The notes under the pieces are model-generated. The model did no database searches and was not told the origin of the DNA. It saw nothing but the letters and a program-made list of their open reading frames with translations. A program made the translations under genes and the position numbers. DNA of 43,239 nucleotides from Flavobacterium sp. (GTDB taxonomy: Bacteria > Bacteroidota > Bacteroidia > Flavobacteriales > Flavobacteriaceae). Below, in pieces: positions 43,013-43,239 of this stretch. Each line of letters starts with the position of its first letter. Position 1 is the first letter of the stretch. The stretch is from NCBI RefSeq assembly GCF_027482425.1, contig NZ_JAIXWA010000033.1, positions 1 to 43,239 on the forward strand, in the 5' to 3' direction.

Positions 43013-43043
43013 TTTGGATAAATTAAAAATGATTCTATATTTG
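43013..43043 (+). promoter_or_regulatory. Promoter of tRNA-Phe (TTTG-N19-TATATTTG)
   Basis: TTTG (43013-43016), 19 bases, TATATTTG (43036-43043): the best match in the window to the Bacteroidota promoter, 16 bases before the mature tRNA. Confidence 0.8.
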
Positions 43044-43059
43044 CACCCGCATTAGCAAC

Positions 43060-43132
<73 letters not shown>

Positions 43133-43133
43133 C

Positions 43134-43159
43134 AAAGCCCAAATATAAATTTGGGCTTT
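43134..43159 (+). terminator. Terminator after tRNA-Phe
   Basis: A perfect 11-base stem AAAGCCCAAAT (43134-43144) with ATTTGGGCTTT (43149-43159), four-base loop, then a T-rich run. Confidence 0.88.
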
Positions 43160-43173
43160 TTTATTTTTTAGCC

Positions 43174-43239
43174 ATGACAACGTTATATTTTTTATACTCC
43201 AAAAAAAAGGATACTTACTATGTAGGGGAAACTCAAAAT
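43174..43239 (+). CDS. GIY-YIG nuclease domain protein, N-terminal 22 residues (cut by window end)
   Basis: The frame from the ATG at 43174 runs off the right edge. The visible residues, MTTLYFLYSKKKDTYYVGET followed by QN, match the start of a GIY-YIG nuclease domain: the first strand LYFLYS corresponds to the GIY position and TYYVGET to the YIG position. Single-domain proteins of this kind (UPF0213/YhbQ-like and flavobacterial relatives) are of uncertain function. It lies 14 bases after the tRNA terminator. The call depends on very few residues. Confidence 0.65.
   Translation, partial: MTTLYFLYSKKKDTYYVGETQN

Overview
The window looks like core chromosome of a member of the Flavobacteriaceae (Bacteroidota), probably Flavobacterium or a close relative. 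Evidence for this is the AT-rich sequence, the Bacteroidota-type promoter element TAnnTTTG (often with an upstream TTTG) before many genes, the absence of clear Shine-Dalgarno sites, a ubiE-porT pair (type IX secretion), a TamL-type lipoprotein Omp85 protein, a class II HMG-CoA reductase used for isoprenoids, and an AccD that has lost its zinc-ribbon cysteines. No insertion sequence, prophage, CRISPR array or obvious genomic island is present.

Layout. 1-4.6 kb, plus strand: the tail of etfA, a bifunctional-nuclease family gene, thyA, a decayed carbohydrate-binding-module gene on the minus strand, folA, ubiE and porT. 4.6-9.9 kb: trmH-like methyltransferase (minus), tamL, fba and accD. 10-11.2 kb: a MacB/FtsX-type permease (minus). 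11.4-18.6 kb: purH followed by the rod-shape cluster mreB-mreC-mreD-mrdA-rodA, the last four overlapping or nearly so. 18.7-21.1 kb: a broken small secreted-protein gene and the tail-specific protease (minus). 21.2-26.2 kb: surE, a small membrane protein, lpxB, a NlpC/P60 lipoprotein and comEC. 26.2-34.0 kb, minus strand: a thioredoxin-fold protein, three consecutive proton-dependent oligopeptide transporters and a dipeptidyl-peptidase IV-type protease. 34.2-36.6 kb: HMG-CoA reductase and a GHMP kinase of the mevalonate pathway. 36.7-43.0 kb, minus strand: a PpiD-type foldase, then coaX, an outer-membrane barrel, a TPR protein, lptC and a small membrane protein in one tight run. 43.0-43.2 kb: tRNA-Phe and the first codons of a GIY-YIG nuclease cut by the window edge.

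Functionally the window is dominated by housekeeping and envelope biogenesis: folate/dTMP (thyA, folA), purine, fatty acid, menaquinone and isoprenoid synthesis, rod-shape peptidoglycan synthesis, lipid A and LPS export (lpxB, lptC), outer-membrane protein assembly and secretion (tamL, porT, ppiD). The clearest metabolic module is the peptide-use cluster: a periplasmic X-Pro dipeptidase-type protease next to three POT carriers that differ in their predicted periplasmic loops.

I did not find a convincing undescribed system. The items most worth a second look are the protease plus triple-transporter cluster with an internal terminator-like hairpin, the loop insertions in two of the carriers, the cysteine-less AccD, two small decayed genes in intergenic gaps, a GC-rich spacer that resembles a dispersed repeat, and promoter elements placed so close to start codons that leaderless translation is suggested. 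All statements rest on reading the sequence; no database search was run.
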